DNA from: Sphingopyxis microcysteis
GTDB lineage: Bacteria > Pseudomonadota > Alphaproteobacteria > Sphingomonadales > Sphingomonadaceae
Reading direction: 5' to 3'
NCBI RefSeq assembly: GCF_012274265.1
Contig: NZ_JAANYY010000004.1
Location: 310,001-374,000, forward strand
DNA length: 64,000 bases
Made by a program: the position numbers and the translations under genes. Position 1 is the stretch's first letter. Each line of letters begins with the position of its first letter. Below, one piece after another: positions 15,899-24,811 of this stretch. A model generated the notes under the pieces. The model saw nothing but the letters and a program-made list of their open reading frames with translations. It made no database searches and was not told where the DNA came from.

Positions 15899-17698
15899 TC
15901 AGGCGGTCGCGAGATTGTCCTGGAATTGCAGCCGCGCAAGGCGGGCGTAGAGGCCATCGGCGGCGACGAGCGCGTCATGCTTGCCCTCCTCGACGATCCG
16001 GCCATCGTCCATGACGATGATCCGGTCGGCGGCGCGGACCGTGGCGAGCCGGTGCGCGATGACGACTGTGGTACGGTCGTGCATCAAGGTTTCGAGCGCG
16101 TCCTGCACCAGCTTTTCGGATTCGGCGTCGAGCGCCGAGGTCGCCTCGTCAAGCAGCAGCAAAGGCGCGCGGCGCAGCAACGCGCGGGCGATCGCGACGC
16201 GCTGGCGCTGGCCGCCCGACAGGCGCGCGCCGCCTTCACCCATGAAGGTGTCGAGGCCGTCCGGAAGCTTGCGCAGAAACTCCTCGGCATTGGCGGCGCG
16301 CGCGGCGTCCCAAAGCTCGTCGTCGGTCGCGTCCCAATTGCCGTAACGCAGATTGTCGCGCGCCGAGGCGGCGAAGATCACCGTTTCCTGCGGCACCATC
16401 GCGATGCGCGCGCGGATGTCGGCGGGATCGGCGTCGGTGAGCGCGACGCCGTCGAGCAAGACCTGTCCCGCCTGCGGATCGTAGAAACGCTCGGCGAGCT
16501 GGAACAGGGTCGATTTGCCCGCGCCCGAGGGGCCAACGATGGCGACGGTTTCGCGCGGCTGGATCGCGAGGCTGAAATCATGCAGCGCGGGGGCGTCGGG
16601 ACGCGTCGGATAGTGAAATTCGACATGCGCGAATTCGAGCGTGCCGCGCGGAGGTTCGGGGAAGGCGCGCGGCTGGGCAGGCGGCGCGATGCTCGCTTCG
16701 GCATTGAGCAGCTCGGAAAGGCGCTCGGCGGCGCCCGCGGCGCGCAGCAGGTCGCCATAGACTTCGGTCAGCGCGCCGAACGCGCCCGCGACGAGGCCGC
16801 CGGTGAGGACAAAAGCGGCGATCGTGCCGCCGGTGATCGTCCCAGCGGCGACGCCTTCGGCGCCGTACCACAGCAAGGTGGTGATCGCGCCGAACAACAG
16901 TCCGATGACGATCGCGGTCATGATCGCGCGGAGGCGAATGCGGCGCTTGGCGGTCGCAAAGGTCGCCTCGACGGCGCTTTCAAAACGTGCCGCTTCGCGG
17001 TCTTCCTGCCCGAACGCCTGGACGATCTTCATCGCGCCCAATTGTTCGGAGGTGGTGGCGCCGATGTCGGCGACACGGTCCTGGCTCGACCGCGCGACCT
17101 TCTGCAGGCGGCGCCCCAGCAGGACGATCGGCATGATGATCACCGGAATACCGAGCAGGATGCCGCCGGTCAGTTTGGGTGACAGGGTGAACAGATAGGC
17201 GATGCCGCCAATCCCCATCACCAGGTTGCGCAGCGCCACCGACACGGTTGTGCCGACGACCTGTTCGATGATCGTGGTGTCCGACGTCATCCGCGAAGCG
17301 ATTTCGGACGGGCGGTTTTCCTCGAAAAAGCCGGGCGCGAGCCGCAGCAGGTTGCGCTGGACCGCCTGACGGATGTCGGCGACGGTGCGTTCGCCCAGCC
17401 AGCTGACGAAATAGAAACGCAGCGCAGTGGCCAAGGCGAGGGTCAGCACGATCGCGTAGAACAGGCGGAAATGCGGCGCGACGTCGCCGCCGCCAGCGAC
17501 GAAGCCGCTGTCGATCATTTCCTTGAATTGCCAGGGGATCGCCAGCGTGGCGAGCGCGGCGACGCCCAGCGCGACCGCCGCGATCACCAGTTGCAGCGGG
17601 TAGGCGCTGGCATAATGCCAGATCATCCGCAGACTGCCGAGCTTGCGGCGCGGTTCGGCGGGGGTTTTCGCGGCGGAAGGGTCGGAAGCGCGTGCCAT
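15899..17698 (-). CDS. ABC exporter, fused transmembrane and ATPase domains
   Basis: A half-transporter of about 599 residues: an N-terminal six-helix exporter domain (roughly residues 30-310) and a C-terminal ATPase. Walker A is GPSGAGKST, the signature LSGGQRQRVAIARAL, Walker B LLLLDEATSALD and the switch His is in VVIAHRLATV. It should work as a homodimer, like lipid or drug exporters of the MsbA/LmrA type, and it lacks any peptidase domain. Substrate cannot be read from the sequence. ATG 17698 starts at MARASDPSAAK; an upstream ATG at 17761 would add a 21-residue Ser/Ala-rich extension and is less likely. Confidence 0.93.
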   Translation of the reverse strand: MARASDPSAAKTPAEPRRKLGSLRMIWHYASAYPLQLVIAAVALGVAALATLAIPWQFKEMIDSGFVAGGGDVAPHFRLFYAIVLTLALATALRFYFVSWLGERTVADIRQAVQRNLLRLAPGFFEENRPSEIASRMTSDTTIIEQVVGTTVSVALRNLVMGIGGIAYLFTLSPKLTGGILLGIPVIIMPIVLLGRRLQKVARSSQDRVADIGATTSEQLGAMKIVQAFGQEDREAARFESAVEATFATAKRRIRLRAIMTAIVIGLLFGAITTLLWYGAEGVAAGTITGGTIAAFVLTGGLVAGAFGALTEVYGDLLRAAGAAERLSELLNAEASIAPPAQPRAFPEPPRGTLEFAHVEFHYPTRPDAPALHDFSLAIQPRETVAIVGPSGAGKSTLFQLAERFYDPQAGQVLLDGVALTDADPADIRARIAMVPQETVIFAASARDNLRYGNWDATDDELWDAARAANAEEFLRKLPDGLDTFMGEGGARLSGGQRQRVAIARALLRRAPLLLLDEATSALDAESEKLVQDALETLMHDRTTVVIAHRLATVRAADRIIVMDDGRIVEEGKHDALVAADGLYARLARLQFQDNLATA

Positions 17699-17920
17699 CG
17701 CAGCGGCCCTAGCAGCGGCGGCGCTTCCGCTCAACGACGCAAAAATGGTGCCGCGCTTCATGGATTATGAAGCGGAACTGCAAAGCCAGCGATGCGATTC
17801 CGGACAAGGATCGCTTGCAATCGCGTTTATGATGCATTGCACAATGGAACGGATGCCCTAGACTGGTGCCAACGACAGACGCCCAAAGAGCGTCGGGGCT
17901 TGCCAAGGAACGTATCGAAC

Positions 17921-19141
17921 ATGCTGTATCATGCCTTTGAAATGCAAAAGAGTTGGCTGGCGGGCGCGAGCGCGCTCGCGACCGCGGGCGCGCAGGTGAT
18001 GCAGCATCCCGCGAATCCGCTCGGCTATTTCGGCGGCAGCCCGATGTTCGCGTCGGCGCTGGAGGTGTTCGCCCACGCCGCGGCGCCGCGCGGCAAGCCG
18101 GGTTTCGAGCTGTACGAGACGATCGTCGATGGCGAAACGGTACGCGTGACCGAAGCGATCGAAGCGCGCAAACCCTTTGGCCAGCTCAAGCATTTCAAAC
18201 ATAAAGGTGCGAAGGACGCCCCCAAGCTGCTGATCGTCGCGCCGATGTCGGGCCATTATTCGACGTTGCTGCGCGGGACGGTCGAGCGGATGCTGCCCGG
18301 CCATGACGTGTGGATCACCGACTGGCGCGACGCGCGCAACGTGCCGCTGGAGGCGGGCAAGTTCGACCTCGACGATTATATCGACTATCTGATCGGCTGG
18401 CTGGAGCATATCGGCCCCGGCGCGCATGTGCTGGCGGTGTGCCAGCCGTCGGTCCCGGCGCTTGCCGCGGCGGCGATCATGGCCGCCGACAAGCATGAAT
18501 GCCGCCCCAAGACGCTGACGATGATGGGCGGGCCGATCGATACGCGCAAGGCACCGACCGCGGTCAACCAGCACGCGATGACCCGCCCGCACGCCTGGTT
18601 CCAGGAAAATGTCATCGCAACGGTGCCGGCCTATTATCCGGGTGCCGGGCGCCGCGTTTATCCGGGCTTTTTGCAATTGGCGGGCTTCATGTCGATGAAC
18701 CTCGGCAATCACATGATGAGCCATTGGGCGATGTTCAAACATCTGGTCGATGGCGACGGCGAGGAAGCCGACAAGACCAAGGAATTTTACGACGAATATC
18801 GATCGGTCTGCGACATGACCGCCGAATTCTATCTGCAAACGGTCGATGTCGTGTTCCAGCGCCACGCGCTGCCCAAGGGCGAGATGCTGCATCGCGGCAA
18901 GCCGGTCGACCTCAATGCGATCGAGGATATCGCGCTGCTGGCGATCGAGGGCGAGCGCGACGATATTTCGGGGATCGGGCAGACCAAAGCGGCGCTCACG
19001 CTGGCCAAGTCGCTGCCCGCGGAGAAGAAGAAATATCTGATGGCCAAGACCGTCGGCCATTACGGCATCTTCAACGGCCGCAAATGGCGCGAGGATATCG
19101 CGCCGGTGGTCGAGGGGTGGATCTGCAGCAACGGGGGGTGA
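17921..19141 (+). CDS. phaZ: Intracellular polyhydroxyalkanoate depolymerase
   Basis: The 406-residue protein matches the intracellular PHB depolymerase family (PhaZ), alpha/beta hydrolase-like enzymes that mobilise polyhydroxybutyrate granules. Characteristic sequences are MLYHAFEMQKSWLAGASALA at the start, LLIVAPMSGHYSTLLRGTVE, the nucleophile region VLAVCQPSVPALAAAAIMAA (a Cys replaces the usual Ser, as in this family), and MAKTVGHYGIFNGRKWREDI near the end containing the catalytic His. ATG 17921 has AAGGAACG upstream. No PHA synthase is adjacent. The function is inferred from family resemblance and is confident. Confidence 0.9.
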   Translation: MLYHAFEMQKSWLAGASALATAGAQVMQHPANPLGYFGGSPMFASALEVFAHAAAPRGKPGFELYETIVDGETVRVTEAIEARKPFGQLKHFKHKGAKDAPKLLIVAPMSGHYSTLLRGTVERMLPGHDVWITDWRDARNVPLEAGKFDLDDYIDYLIGWLEHIGPGAHVLAVCQPSVPALAAAAIMAADKHECRPKTLTMMGGPIDTRKAPTAVNQHAMTRPHAWFQENVIATVPAYYPGAGRRVYPGFLQLAGFMSMNLGNHMMSHWAMFKHLVDGDGEEADKTKEFYDEYRSVCDMTAEFYLQTVDVVFQRHALPKGEMLHRGKPVDLNAIEDIALLAIEGERDDISGIGQTKAALTLAKSLPAEKKKYLMAKTVGHYGIFNGRKWREDIAPVVEGWICSNGG

Positions 19142-19176
19142 GGCGGCTGGACGCGACTGATTGGGGACATAGCCGA

Positions 19177-19372
19177 TCCTCCCCCAACGGGGGAGGGGGA
19201 CCACCCGAAGGGTGGTGGAGGGGCACGGGCGGTTTACGCAGCGCCGGGCCTAAAGCACTGCGCTTTCCGGGAGCCTTGCGGTGGAGTACGACCTCAGCGG
19301 CAAGGCAAACCGATGGTGCCCCTCCACCAGCTTCGCTGGTCCCCCTCCCCGTTCCGGGGAGGATCGCTTCGT
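19177..19372. repeat. Composite palindromic repeat (CTCCCCCAACGGGGGAGGGG type)
   Basis: Opens with CCTCCCCCAACGGGGGAGG and GACCACCCGAAGGGTGGTGG, and closes with GGTGCCCCTCCACCAGCTTC followed by GCTGGTCCCCCTCCCCG. The outer arms are roughly complementary around a 100-base interior, so the two halves look like one inverted element. Confidence 0.7.
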
Positions 19373-19412
19373 CCGCTCCTCACCCCAAACCAGACAACGG
19401 CTGGTCGCCCGC

Positions 19413-19808
19413 TCAGTGCATCGGCGACGTGCGCACCGCCCAATAGACCAGATAGAGCAGCCCTGCCCATAGCAGCAGGATGAACGCCATGCCTGCGCGG
19501 CTCGACGGGCGGGCGCTGGCCGCTTCGGCGGCCGTGTGCAGTTCGGCCCATAGCGGGTCGGGGATCAGACGGCGCACCGCCCACAATCCCAGCGGCACGA
19601 TGATCAGGTCGTCGAGCCAGCCGAGCACCGGTATGAAATCGGGGATCAGGTCGATCGGTGACAGCGCATAGGCGGCGACCGCCACCGCGAGCAGGCGCGC
19701 GAGCTTCGGTACGCGCGGGTCGCGCGCGGCGAGCCATGCGGCGTGCGCCTCGACCGCGAGGCGGTGACCGAGGTCGCCGATGCGTTCGGAAAGGGATTTG
19801 CCGGTCAT
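19413..19808 (-). CDS. YkvA/DUF1232 family membrane protein
   Basis: A 131-residue protein with the DUF1232 core AYALSPIDLIPDFIPVLGWL followed by DDLIIVPLGLWAVRRLIP, which gives the family its name, and an additional C-terminal transmembrane segment, MAFILLLWAGLLYLVYWAV. Members are small inner membrane proteins of unknown function. The gene faces the phaZ gene and is flanked on both sides by palindromic repeats. Confidence 0.9.
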   Translation of the reverse strand: MTGKSLSERIGDLGHRLAVEAHAAWLAARDPRVPKLARLLAVAVAAYALSPIDLIPDFIPVLGWLDDLIIVPLGLWAVRRLIPDPLWAELHTAAEAASARPSSRAGMAFILLLWAGLLYLVYWAVRTSPMH

Positions 19809-19833
19809 CCTTTACTCCATAGACATTTTGTTG

Positions 19834-19908
19834 GTCATTGCGAGCGAAGCGAAGCAATCCAGGGCGGTCTGGCACCGCTCTGGATTGCTTCGCTTCGCTC
19901 GCAATGAC
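19834..19908. repeat. Palindromic repeat (CATTGCGAGCGAAGCGAAGC family)
   Basis: The arms TCATTGCGAGCGAAGCGAAG and CTTCGCTTCGCTCGCAATGA extend through CAATCCAG/CTGGATTG. A second copy is at 41514-41597. Confidence 0.9.
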
Positions 19909-19946
19909 GATGTTGTGGGACGGCTGTCTTCGCTTATGATCGCGCG

Positions 19947-20933
19947 ATGGCGATCCAACTGAAAAGCGCGCGCGTCGAACGCTGGCCGATCGCGGCGGAT
20001 TTCGCGGTGGCGCATGGCGCCCATGTCGATGTCATCGTGGCCGAGGTGGCGGGTGCAGGCGCGATCGGGCGCGGTGAGGGGACGCCCGTCGCGGCGCTGG
20101 GCGAGGATGCCGCGACGTGCCGCGACCAGATCCTGCGCGCCGCGGCGCACATCGGCGGTCTGGGCGCTGCGGCGGCGCGCGCGGCGGTGCAGGAGCTGTT
20201 GCCGCCGGGCGCGGCGCGCAACGCGCTCGATTGCGCGCTCTGGGAGCTGGAGGCCAAGGAAAGCGGGTTGCGGCTGTGGCAGCTTGCCGGGTGCGACGCG
20301 GCGCCGACCGCGCGGGTAACCGCGTTCACGCTGTTGCCGGGCAGCCCCGGCGCGATGGCCGAACAGGCGGCGACGGCGGAGGCCGACGGCTATAGTCTGC
20401 TGCGGATCGAGCTGACCGGCGGCAACGACCGGCTCTGCGTCACCGGCGCGCGCAAGGGCGCGCCGAACGCCCGGCTGATCGTCGATGCCGCCGCGCGCTG
20501 GGGTGAGGCGGACATATTGAGCGAGGCCGAAGCGCTCGCGGATCTGGGCGCCGAAATGATCGTCCAGCCGGTGCCGGTCGGCGCCGATGCGCTGCTCGAC
20601 CCCGTCTATGCGCCGGTGCCGTTCGTTGCAGGTGACAGCTGTCAGACCGCCGCCGATGTGGCGCGGATCGGCGCCTTTTACGATGGGGTCAATATCCGGC
20701 TCGACCACGCGGGCGGGCTGACCGAAGCGTTGCGCATTGCCGACGCCGCCGATGCGGCGGGGCTGGCGATCATGGTCAGCGGCGCGGTATCGACCAGCCT
20801 CGCGATCCTGCCCGCCTTCGTCCTCGCGCAGCGCGCAAAATGGGTCGATCTGGGCGGTCCGGCGCGTCTCGCCGAAGACCGCGATGGCGGGTTCGAATAT
20901 CGCGGCGGACGGATCGGGCCGCCGGTGAGATAG
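19947..20933 (+). CDS. Dipeptide epimerase-like (DgcA-type enolase superfamily) protein lacking catalytic residues
   Basis: A 328-residue protein with the overall pattern of enolase-superfamily dipeptide epimerases and DgcA: RNALDCALWELEAKESGLRL, RLIVDAAARW, VNIRLDHAGGLTEALRIADA and VDLGGPARLAEDRDGGFEYR then GGRIGPP. The active-site positions differ. The KxK motif of strand two is R153-I-E155. The metal ligand Glu of IEQP is Val206 (MIVQPVP). The Asp of ADES is Gly229 (VAGDS). The Lys pair in NIKLDK is Arg251 and His254. Asp180 remains. It therefore probably no longer racemises amino acids or dipeptides, though the fold and opening hydrophobic core look maintained. It may bind ligand or have an altered chemistry. 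Confidence 0.8.
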   Translation: MAIQLKSARVERWPIAADFAVAHGAHVDVIVAEVAGAGAIGRGEGTPVAALGEDAATCRDQILRAAAHIGGLGAAAARAAVQELLPPGAARNALDCALWELEAKESGLRLWQLAGCDAAPTARVTAFTLLPGSPGAMAEQAATAEADGYSLLRIELTGGNDRLCVTGARKGAPNARLIVDAAARWGEADILSEAEALADLGAEMIVQPVPVGADALLDPVYAPVPFVAGDSCQTAADVARIGAFYDGVNIRLDHAGGLTEALRIADAADAAGLAIMVSGAVSTSLAILPAFVLAQRAKWVDLGGPARLAEDRDGGFEYRGGRIGPPVR

Positions 20934-20953
20934 AGCATACGCCATATTATGGA

Positions 20954-21022
20954 ACCGTAGCCCTGAGCCTGTCGAAGGGCGCCTCACGGAGAAGCGCCCT
21001 TCGACAGGCTCAGAGCTACGGT
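20954..21022. repeat. Palindromic repeat (CTGAGCCTGTCGAAGGGCGC family)
   Basis: The left arm ACCGTAGCCCTGAGCCTGTC continues GAAGGGCGC, and the right arm is GCGCCCTTCGACAGGCTCAG then AGCTACGGT. Nearly identical to the copy at 9079-9146. Confidence 0.9.
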
Positions 21023-21058
21023 TTGGTGTTCGCGCCTGACAAACATCGCCTAGCTGCA

Positions 21059-21090
21059 GGCGCCGCCCCCGCCTTCGCGGGGGCGAGGAA
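21059..21090. repeat. Half copy of the CCCCCGCCTTCGCGGGGGCG repeat
   Basis: Only one arm of the family seen complete at 50580-50668 and 52404-52493 is present, itself able to form a small hairpin. Confidence 0.65.
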
Positions 21091-21092
21091 AG

Positions 21093-21557
21093 TTACAGCG
21101 CCACCTCGGCGTGCTGGCCGAGCTCACCTTCTTTCATCGTCATGCCCGTCATCAGCTTGAAGATGCCCTTGATCCCGGGATCGGCGGTCCACATTTCGGC
21201 ATCGCCCAAGTCAAAGCGGAGCAGGAGCAGCTTCGGATCGTCCTTGCCGCCCTCGTACCAGGCGGCGACCCCGTTGCTCCACAGCTTGTTGAGAACCGCG
21301 CGGTCGTTTTCGCGGACCAGCGTGCCCGAAATGCAGGCGAACAGGTCATGCCCCTTCGATGCGAACTGCGCCATCGCGGGGCCGCCGCCGGCCAGCCGGT
21401 TGTCGGTCGAGGTAAAGAACCAGAAGGCGCTGTCGGCGTCCTTGTCGAGCTGCGCATTCATCGGGATATGATGCGTCCGCTCGCCGGCCCGGCCGACCAT
21501 CACATAGGGGCTTGCGGCCAGCGCTTTCCAGAACTGCTGCTTGATGTCGTCGCTCAT
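21093..21557 (-). CDS. PNPOx-like (general stress protein 26 type) flavin-binding protein
   Basis: A 154-residue member of the pyridoxamine phosphate oxidase-like split-barrel family, subgroup of general stress protein 26. Recognisable sequences are KQQFWKALAASPYVMVGRAG, FWFFTSTDNRL, and the C-terminal YEGGKDDPKLLLLRFDLGDA then EMWTADPGIKGIFKL. These proteins bind FMN or F420-like cofactors; a precise reaction is not known. The ATG at 21557 follows AGGAGCCCCCC on the coding strand. It lies directly upstream of the exported DJ-1 protein's 3' end and in the same orientation. Confidence 0.88.
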   Translation of the reverse strand: MSDDIKQQFWKALAASPYVMVGRAGERTHHIPMNAQLDKDADSAFWFFTSTDNRLAGGGPAMAQFASKGHDLFACISGTLVRENDRAVLNKLWSNGVAAWYEGGKDDPKLLLLRFDLGDAEMWTADPGIKGIFKLMTGMTMKEGELGQHAEVAL

Positions 21558-21623
21558 TGGGGGGCTCCTTTTTGGGGTGTGGATGGTCCACCAACGCACC
21601 ACGGCCCCCCAATGTTGCGCCGG

Positions 21624-22682
21624 TCAGCTTGCGGTCGCGAGCTTCGTCCGCGCCTCGGCGATCGCGGCGGCGAGCTGCGGCTCGTCATAGTGCGGCAGCG
21701 CGGTTTCCATGATCGCGATCGCGCCTTCGATCATCTTGCGATCGGCGCCGGGCGTTTTCGAGCGGTACAGCCCCCACGCCGCGATCAACGGCACGTCATA
21801 TCGGGCGGGATTGGCGTTGAGCGATTGCTGCGCCGCCTTGGTGTCGCCCGCCAGCATCTGGCTGATCAACGCGATGCTGTGTTCTTCGGCCAGCAGCTCG
21901 CGCGGCGCGACCTTGCGGCCCATCGCGCGCACGACGGCTTCGGCGGTGCTGAAGGTCGAATAGGGGTTTTGCCCGGTAATGATGCGGCCGTCGGTCACGA
22001 CATGGTTCAGCATCATCGGCGCCTCGCTGAATCGCGCTCCGGCGCCGCGCAGCCCGTCTTCGAGCAACACCGGAAAGGCCGGCAGCCATTTTTTGCCGAA
22101 CAGCAATTCTTCCTCGTTCGACAGCCCGGTCACCGCCCGCCCGGCGATCAGCGACGTTCCGTCCTTCATCGGCACGTTCATCAGCGCAGCCGGTCCGTGG
22201 CACACGGCGCTGATCACACCGCCGCGTTCATAGGTCTGGGCGAGCAGGCTCTTGAGGTCGACATCGACGGGCAGATCGAACATCGCGCCCTTGCCGCCGA
22301 CGACGAAGACTGCGGCGTAATGCTGGTCGCGCACGCTGGCCAAGGTCAGCGTCGCGTTCAGCTTGGCGCTGGCGACCCGATCGTCGGCGAAGCGGCTGTT
22401 GAAGGATTTTTTGGGGTTGAACTTGTCGGCAACGACGATGCCGCCTTTGGGGCTCGCGATATCGACGGTGAGCCCGTTGTCGGCGAATACGGCATAGGCC
22501 TGCGACAGCTCGTCCATCTCAAAGCCCGGACGCGTCTGGCCCTGGTCCACGCCGTTGCTGCTGATGACGAGCAGCACGCGGTCCGGCCGGGCGCCGGTAT
22601 CGGTGCTGGCCTGCGCCGGAATGGCGGCGGTGGCCAGCAGCCCCAGCGCGACGCTTGCCAATATTTTCATTCTCTTCTGCAT
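21624..22682 (-). CDS. Exported DJ-1/PfpI family protein
   Basis: A 352-residue protein with a signal peptide (MKILASVALGLLATAAIPAQ, from the internal Met) and a DJ-1/PfpI domain. VLLVISSNGVDQGQTRPGFE begins the fold, HYAAVFVVGGKGAMFDLPVD leads to the nucleophile elbow GVISAVCHGPAALMNV with Cys-His, and VTGLSNEEELLFGKKWLPAF follows, as in the Hsp31/glyoxalase-like branch. About 110 extra residues at the C-terminus are helical. Periplasmic DJ-1 proteins are unusual; chaperone or glyoxalase-like activity is possible. ATG 22682 or the ATG 12 bases later are the likely starts. It is divergent from the response regulator gene. Confidence 0.85.
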   Translation of the reverse strand: MQKRMKILASVALGLLATAAIPAQASTDTGARPDRVLLVISSNGVDQGQTRPGFEMDELSQAYAVFADNGLTVDIASPKGGIVVADKFNPKKSFNSRFADDRVASAKLNATLTLASVRDQHYAAVFVVGGKGAMFDLPVDVDLKSLLAQTYERGGVISAVCHGPAALMNVPMKDGTSLIAGRAVTGLSNEEELLFGKKWLPAFPVLLEDGLRGAGARFSEAPMMLNHVVTDGRIITGQNPYSTFSTAEAVVRAMGRKVAPRELLAEEHSIALISQMLAGDTKAAQQSLNANPARYDVPLIAAWGLYRSKTPGADRKMIEGAIAIMETALPHYDEPQLAAAIAEARTKLATAS

Positions 22683-22823
22683 ATCCTTACTCCAAACCGT
22701 TCCACGATGCGGCACGGTCTGTCACAAGGGCGGTCGGGGCGATGTGAAAGGGATTTTGACGCAAATTTGATCCGGCATCGCCAAGGGCGGACAGCCAAAC
22801 AGCGTCGCGGCAAAGGATTTCGC

Positions 22824-23510
22824 TTGAACAATGCGTTGGACATCCTGCTGGTCGAGGACAACGCCGATCTCGCGGACAATATCATCGACTATCTGGAAAC
22901 GCTCGGTCATCGGCTGCACTATGCGGCCGACGGCGAAGCGGGGCTGCGCGAGGCGCTGACGCGGCCGATCGACGTCATCTTGCTCGATCTGGCACTGCCC
23001 CGCCGCGACGGCCTGGACGTGTGCGCCGACATCCGGCGCCGCGCCGATCATCACCTGCCCATCCTGATGTTGACCGCGCGCGACACGCTCGACGACAAGC
23101 TCGCGGGCTTTGCCAGCGGCGCCGACGACTATCTGGTCAAGCCCTTCTCGCTTGCCGAACTTGCTGCGCGGATTACGGCGCTCGGACAGCGGCCGCAGCT
23201 CGGGCGATCCTATCAGATCGCGATCGGGCCGCTGACCATCGATCGCCAGCTGCGCACCGCGACGCGCGCGGGTCAGCCGCTACGGCTGTCGCCGCTGCTC
23301 TGGGACATTCTGTTGTTGCTCGCCGAAGCGTCGCCGCAGCCGGTCGTGCGCAGCGAGATCGCGCGCAAGCTGTGGGGAGACGAGCCGCCGCCGTCGGATG
23401 CGCTGCGCAGTCATATCCACCTGCTGCGGCAGATCGTCGACAAGCCGTTCGATCGCGCGATGATCGAAACGGTGCACGGCGTTGGCTTTCGCCTGAGCGT
23501 GCCGCAATGA
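22824..23510 (+). CDS. OmpR/PhoB-type response regulator
   Basis: A 228-residue two-domain regulator. The receiver domain has acidic residues in ILLVEDNADLADN, the phospho-acceptor Asp in VILLDLALPRRDGLDV, Thr in MLTARDTLDDK and Lys in YLVKPFS. The C-terminal winged helix (about residues 130-228) contains LSPLLWDILLLLAEASPQPV and IETVHGVGFRLS. The start is TTG 22824, since no ATG in frame precedes the conserved LDILLVEDN; AAAGGA lies six bases upstream. Its stop overlaps the kinase start (ATGA), so the pair is one operon. It is divergent from the DJ-1 gene, a plausible target. Confidence 0.92.
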   Translation: MNNALDILLVEDNADLADNIIDYLETLGHRLHYAADGEAGLREALTRPIDVILLDLALPRRDGLDVCADIRRRADHHLPILMLTARDTLDDKLAGFASGADDYLVKPFSLAELAARITALGQRPQLGRSYQIAIGPLTIDRQLRTATRAGQPLRLSPLLWDILLLLAEASPQPVVRSEIARKLWGDEPPPSDALRSHIHLLRQIVDKPFDRAMIETVHGVGFRLSVPQ

Positions 23511-24778
23511 GGGTGCGCCGCCATAGCCTGCGCCGCCGCGTCATCGCGGCGCTGGTCGCCGCCGTGCTGGCGACGAGCGCGATCTTCGGTCTGGCGACCT
23601 TCATCTTTGCCTATACGCTGGAGGATCGCCTGTTCAGCAACGCGCTCGACGGCGAAATCGCGCGGCAGCAACAGGGCTGGCGCCGCGACGGCCAACTGCC
23701 GACCCCTGAAATCGCGTATATCAAAGTCTATCCGAGGGCGGCCGGCCTACCCGCCGATCTGGCGCCGCAGGTTGCGGCCAACCCGCAGCAGCGCGAATTT
23801 TACGGTGCCGCGGGGCGCCATTATCATGTCGCGCCCTTCGCGCTCGACGCGCACACCCCTGCCGTCGCGGTCGCCGAGGTCAGCCGCTACCTGCTCGTCC
23901 GCCCGGTGCGCGACGGGATGATCCGGTTCCTGATCGGGCTTGGCCTGTTCATCGCCTTGTCGATGGCGCTGCTCGGCTGGTGGCTTGCCAGTCGCGCGAT
24001 GCGCCCGCTCAGCCGCCTTGCGAGCGATGTCGCGGGGGGCGACTATGCGGTGCCCGTCGTGCGGGCGGAGGACTATCCGGCGAATGAGATCGGCGTGCTG
24101 GCAGGCGCGCTGGGGCAGGCGTTTCAGCGCATCCGCGGCTTCGTCGATCGCGAGCGCAGCTTTACCCGCGATGCCAGCCACGAGCTGCGCACGCCGTTGG
24201 CCGTCGTCCGCGGCGCTGCCGAAGTGATCGGCCTGCAAGCGGACTTGCCCGCGCCGGTCCCCGAAGCGCTGCGCCGGATCGAAACCGCGACGATCGACAT
24301 GACGCAAACGCTCGACCTGCTGCTGGCGCTGGCGCGCGAGGGCGATGCGCTGCCGGTGGAACATGTCCAGCTGCGCCCGGTCGTCGAAAAGGCGATCGCG
24401 GCGGCGGCGGTGCGCTATCCGGCGAGCGGGATTGCCGTCACGAATGCGGTGGCAGAGGACGCCGCCGTGATCGTCCAGCCGACATCGTTGCAGCTGGTGC
24501 TCAACAATCTGATCGGCAACGCGTTTCAGCACGCCGCCACCGCGAATTTGCAGATCATGTTCAGCGGCGGCGAGCTGACGATCGCCGATGATGGGCCCGG
24601 CCTCGGGACGACAACCGACGCGTTCGCGGCGTTCGCGAAAGGTGATGCGAGCGCAGGCAGCGGGCTCGGCCTCGATATTGTCCGGCGATTGTGCGCGGCT
24701 GCGGCCATCGGCCTGCGCAGCGATGCGGGCCCGGACGGACGCGGCGCCTGTTTCAAGCTGAATTTCGGCGAGCGATAG
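23507..24778 (+). CDS. Sensor histidine kinase
   Basis: A 423-residue membrane sensor. The first transmembrane helix spans about residues 12-34 and the second about 138-160, bracketing a periplasmic sensing region of around 100 residues. A HAMP-like linker follows (ASRAMRPLSRLASDVAGGDY). The phospho-acceptor His is in FTRDASHELRTPLAVVRGAA. The ATPase has the N box LVLNNLIGNAFQHA, G1 IADDGPGLG and G2 GSGLGLDIVRRLC. It phosphorylates the overlapping response regulator. The signal is unknown. Confidence 0.92.
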   Translation: MRVRRHSLRRRVIAALVAAVLATSAIFGLATFIFAYTLEDRLFSNALDGEIARQQQGWRRDGQLPTPEIAYIKVYPRAAGLPADLAPQVAANPQQREFYGAAGRHYHVAPFALDAHTPAVAVAEVSRYLLVRPVRDGMIRFLIGLGLFIALSMALLGWWLASRAMRPLSRLASDVAGGDYAVPVVRAEDYPANEIGVLAGALGQAFQRIRGFVDRERSFTRDASHELRTPLAVVRGAAEVIGLQADLPAPVPEALRRIETATIDMTQTLDLLLALAREGDALPVEHVQLRPVVEKAIAAAAVRYPASGIAVTNAVAEDAAVIVQPTSLQLVLNNLIGNAFQHAATANLQIMFSGGELTIADDGPGLGTTTDAFAAFAKGDASAGSGLGLDIVRRLCAAAAIGLRSDAGPDGRGACFKLNFGER

Positions 24779-24811
24779 GAAAGCGGGCGGCACTGCGCTA
24801 ATCTGCGTGGC

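Noticed and set aside
21111-23510. A 799-residue plus-strand frame that includes the response regulator
   Set aside because: Only the last 228 residues are the regulator; the rest is antisense to the DJ-1 and PNPOx-like genes and has no recognisable domain.
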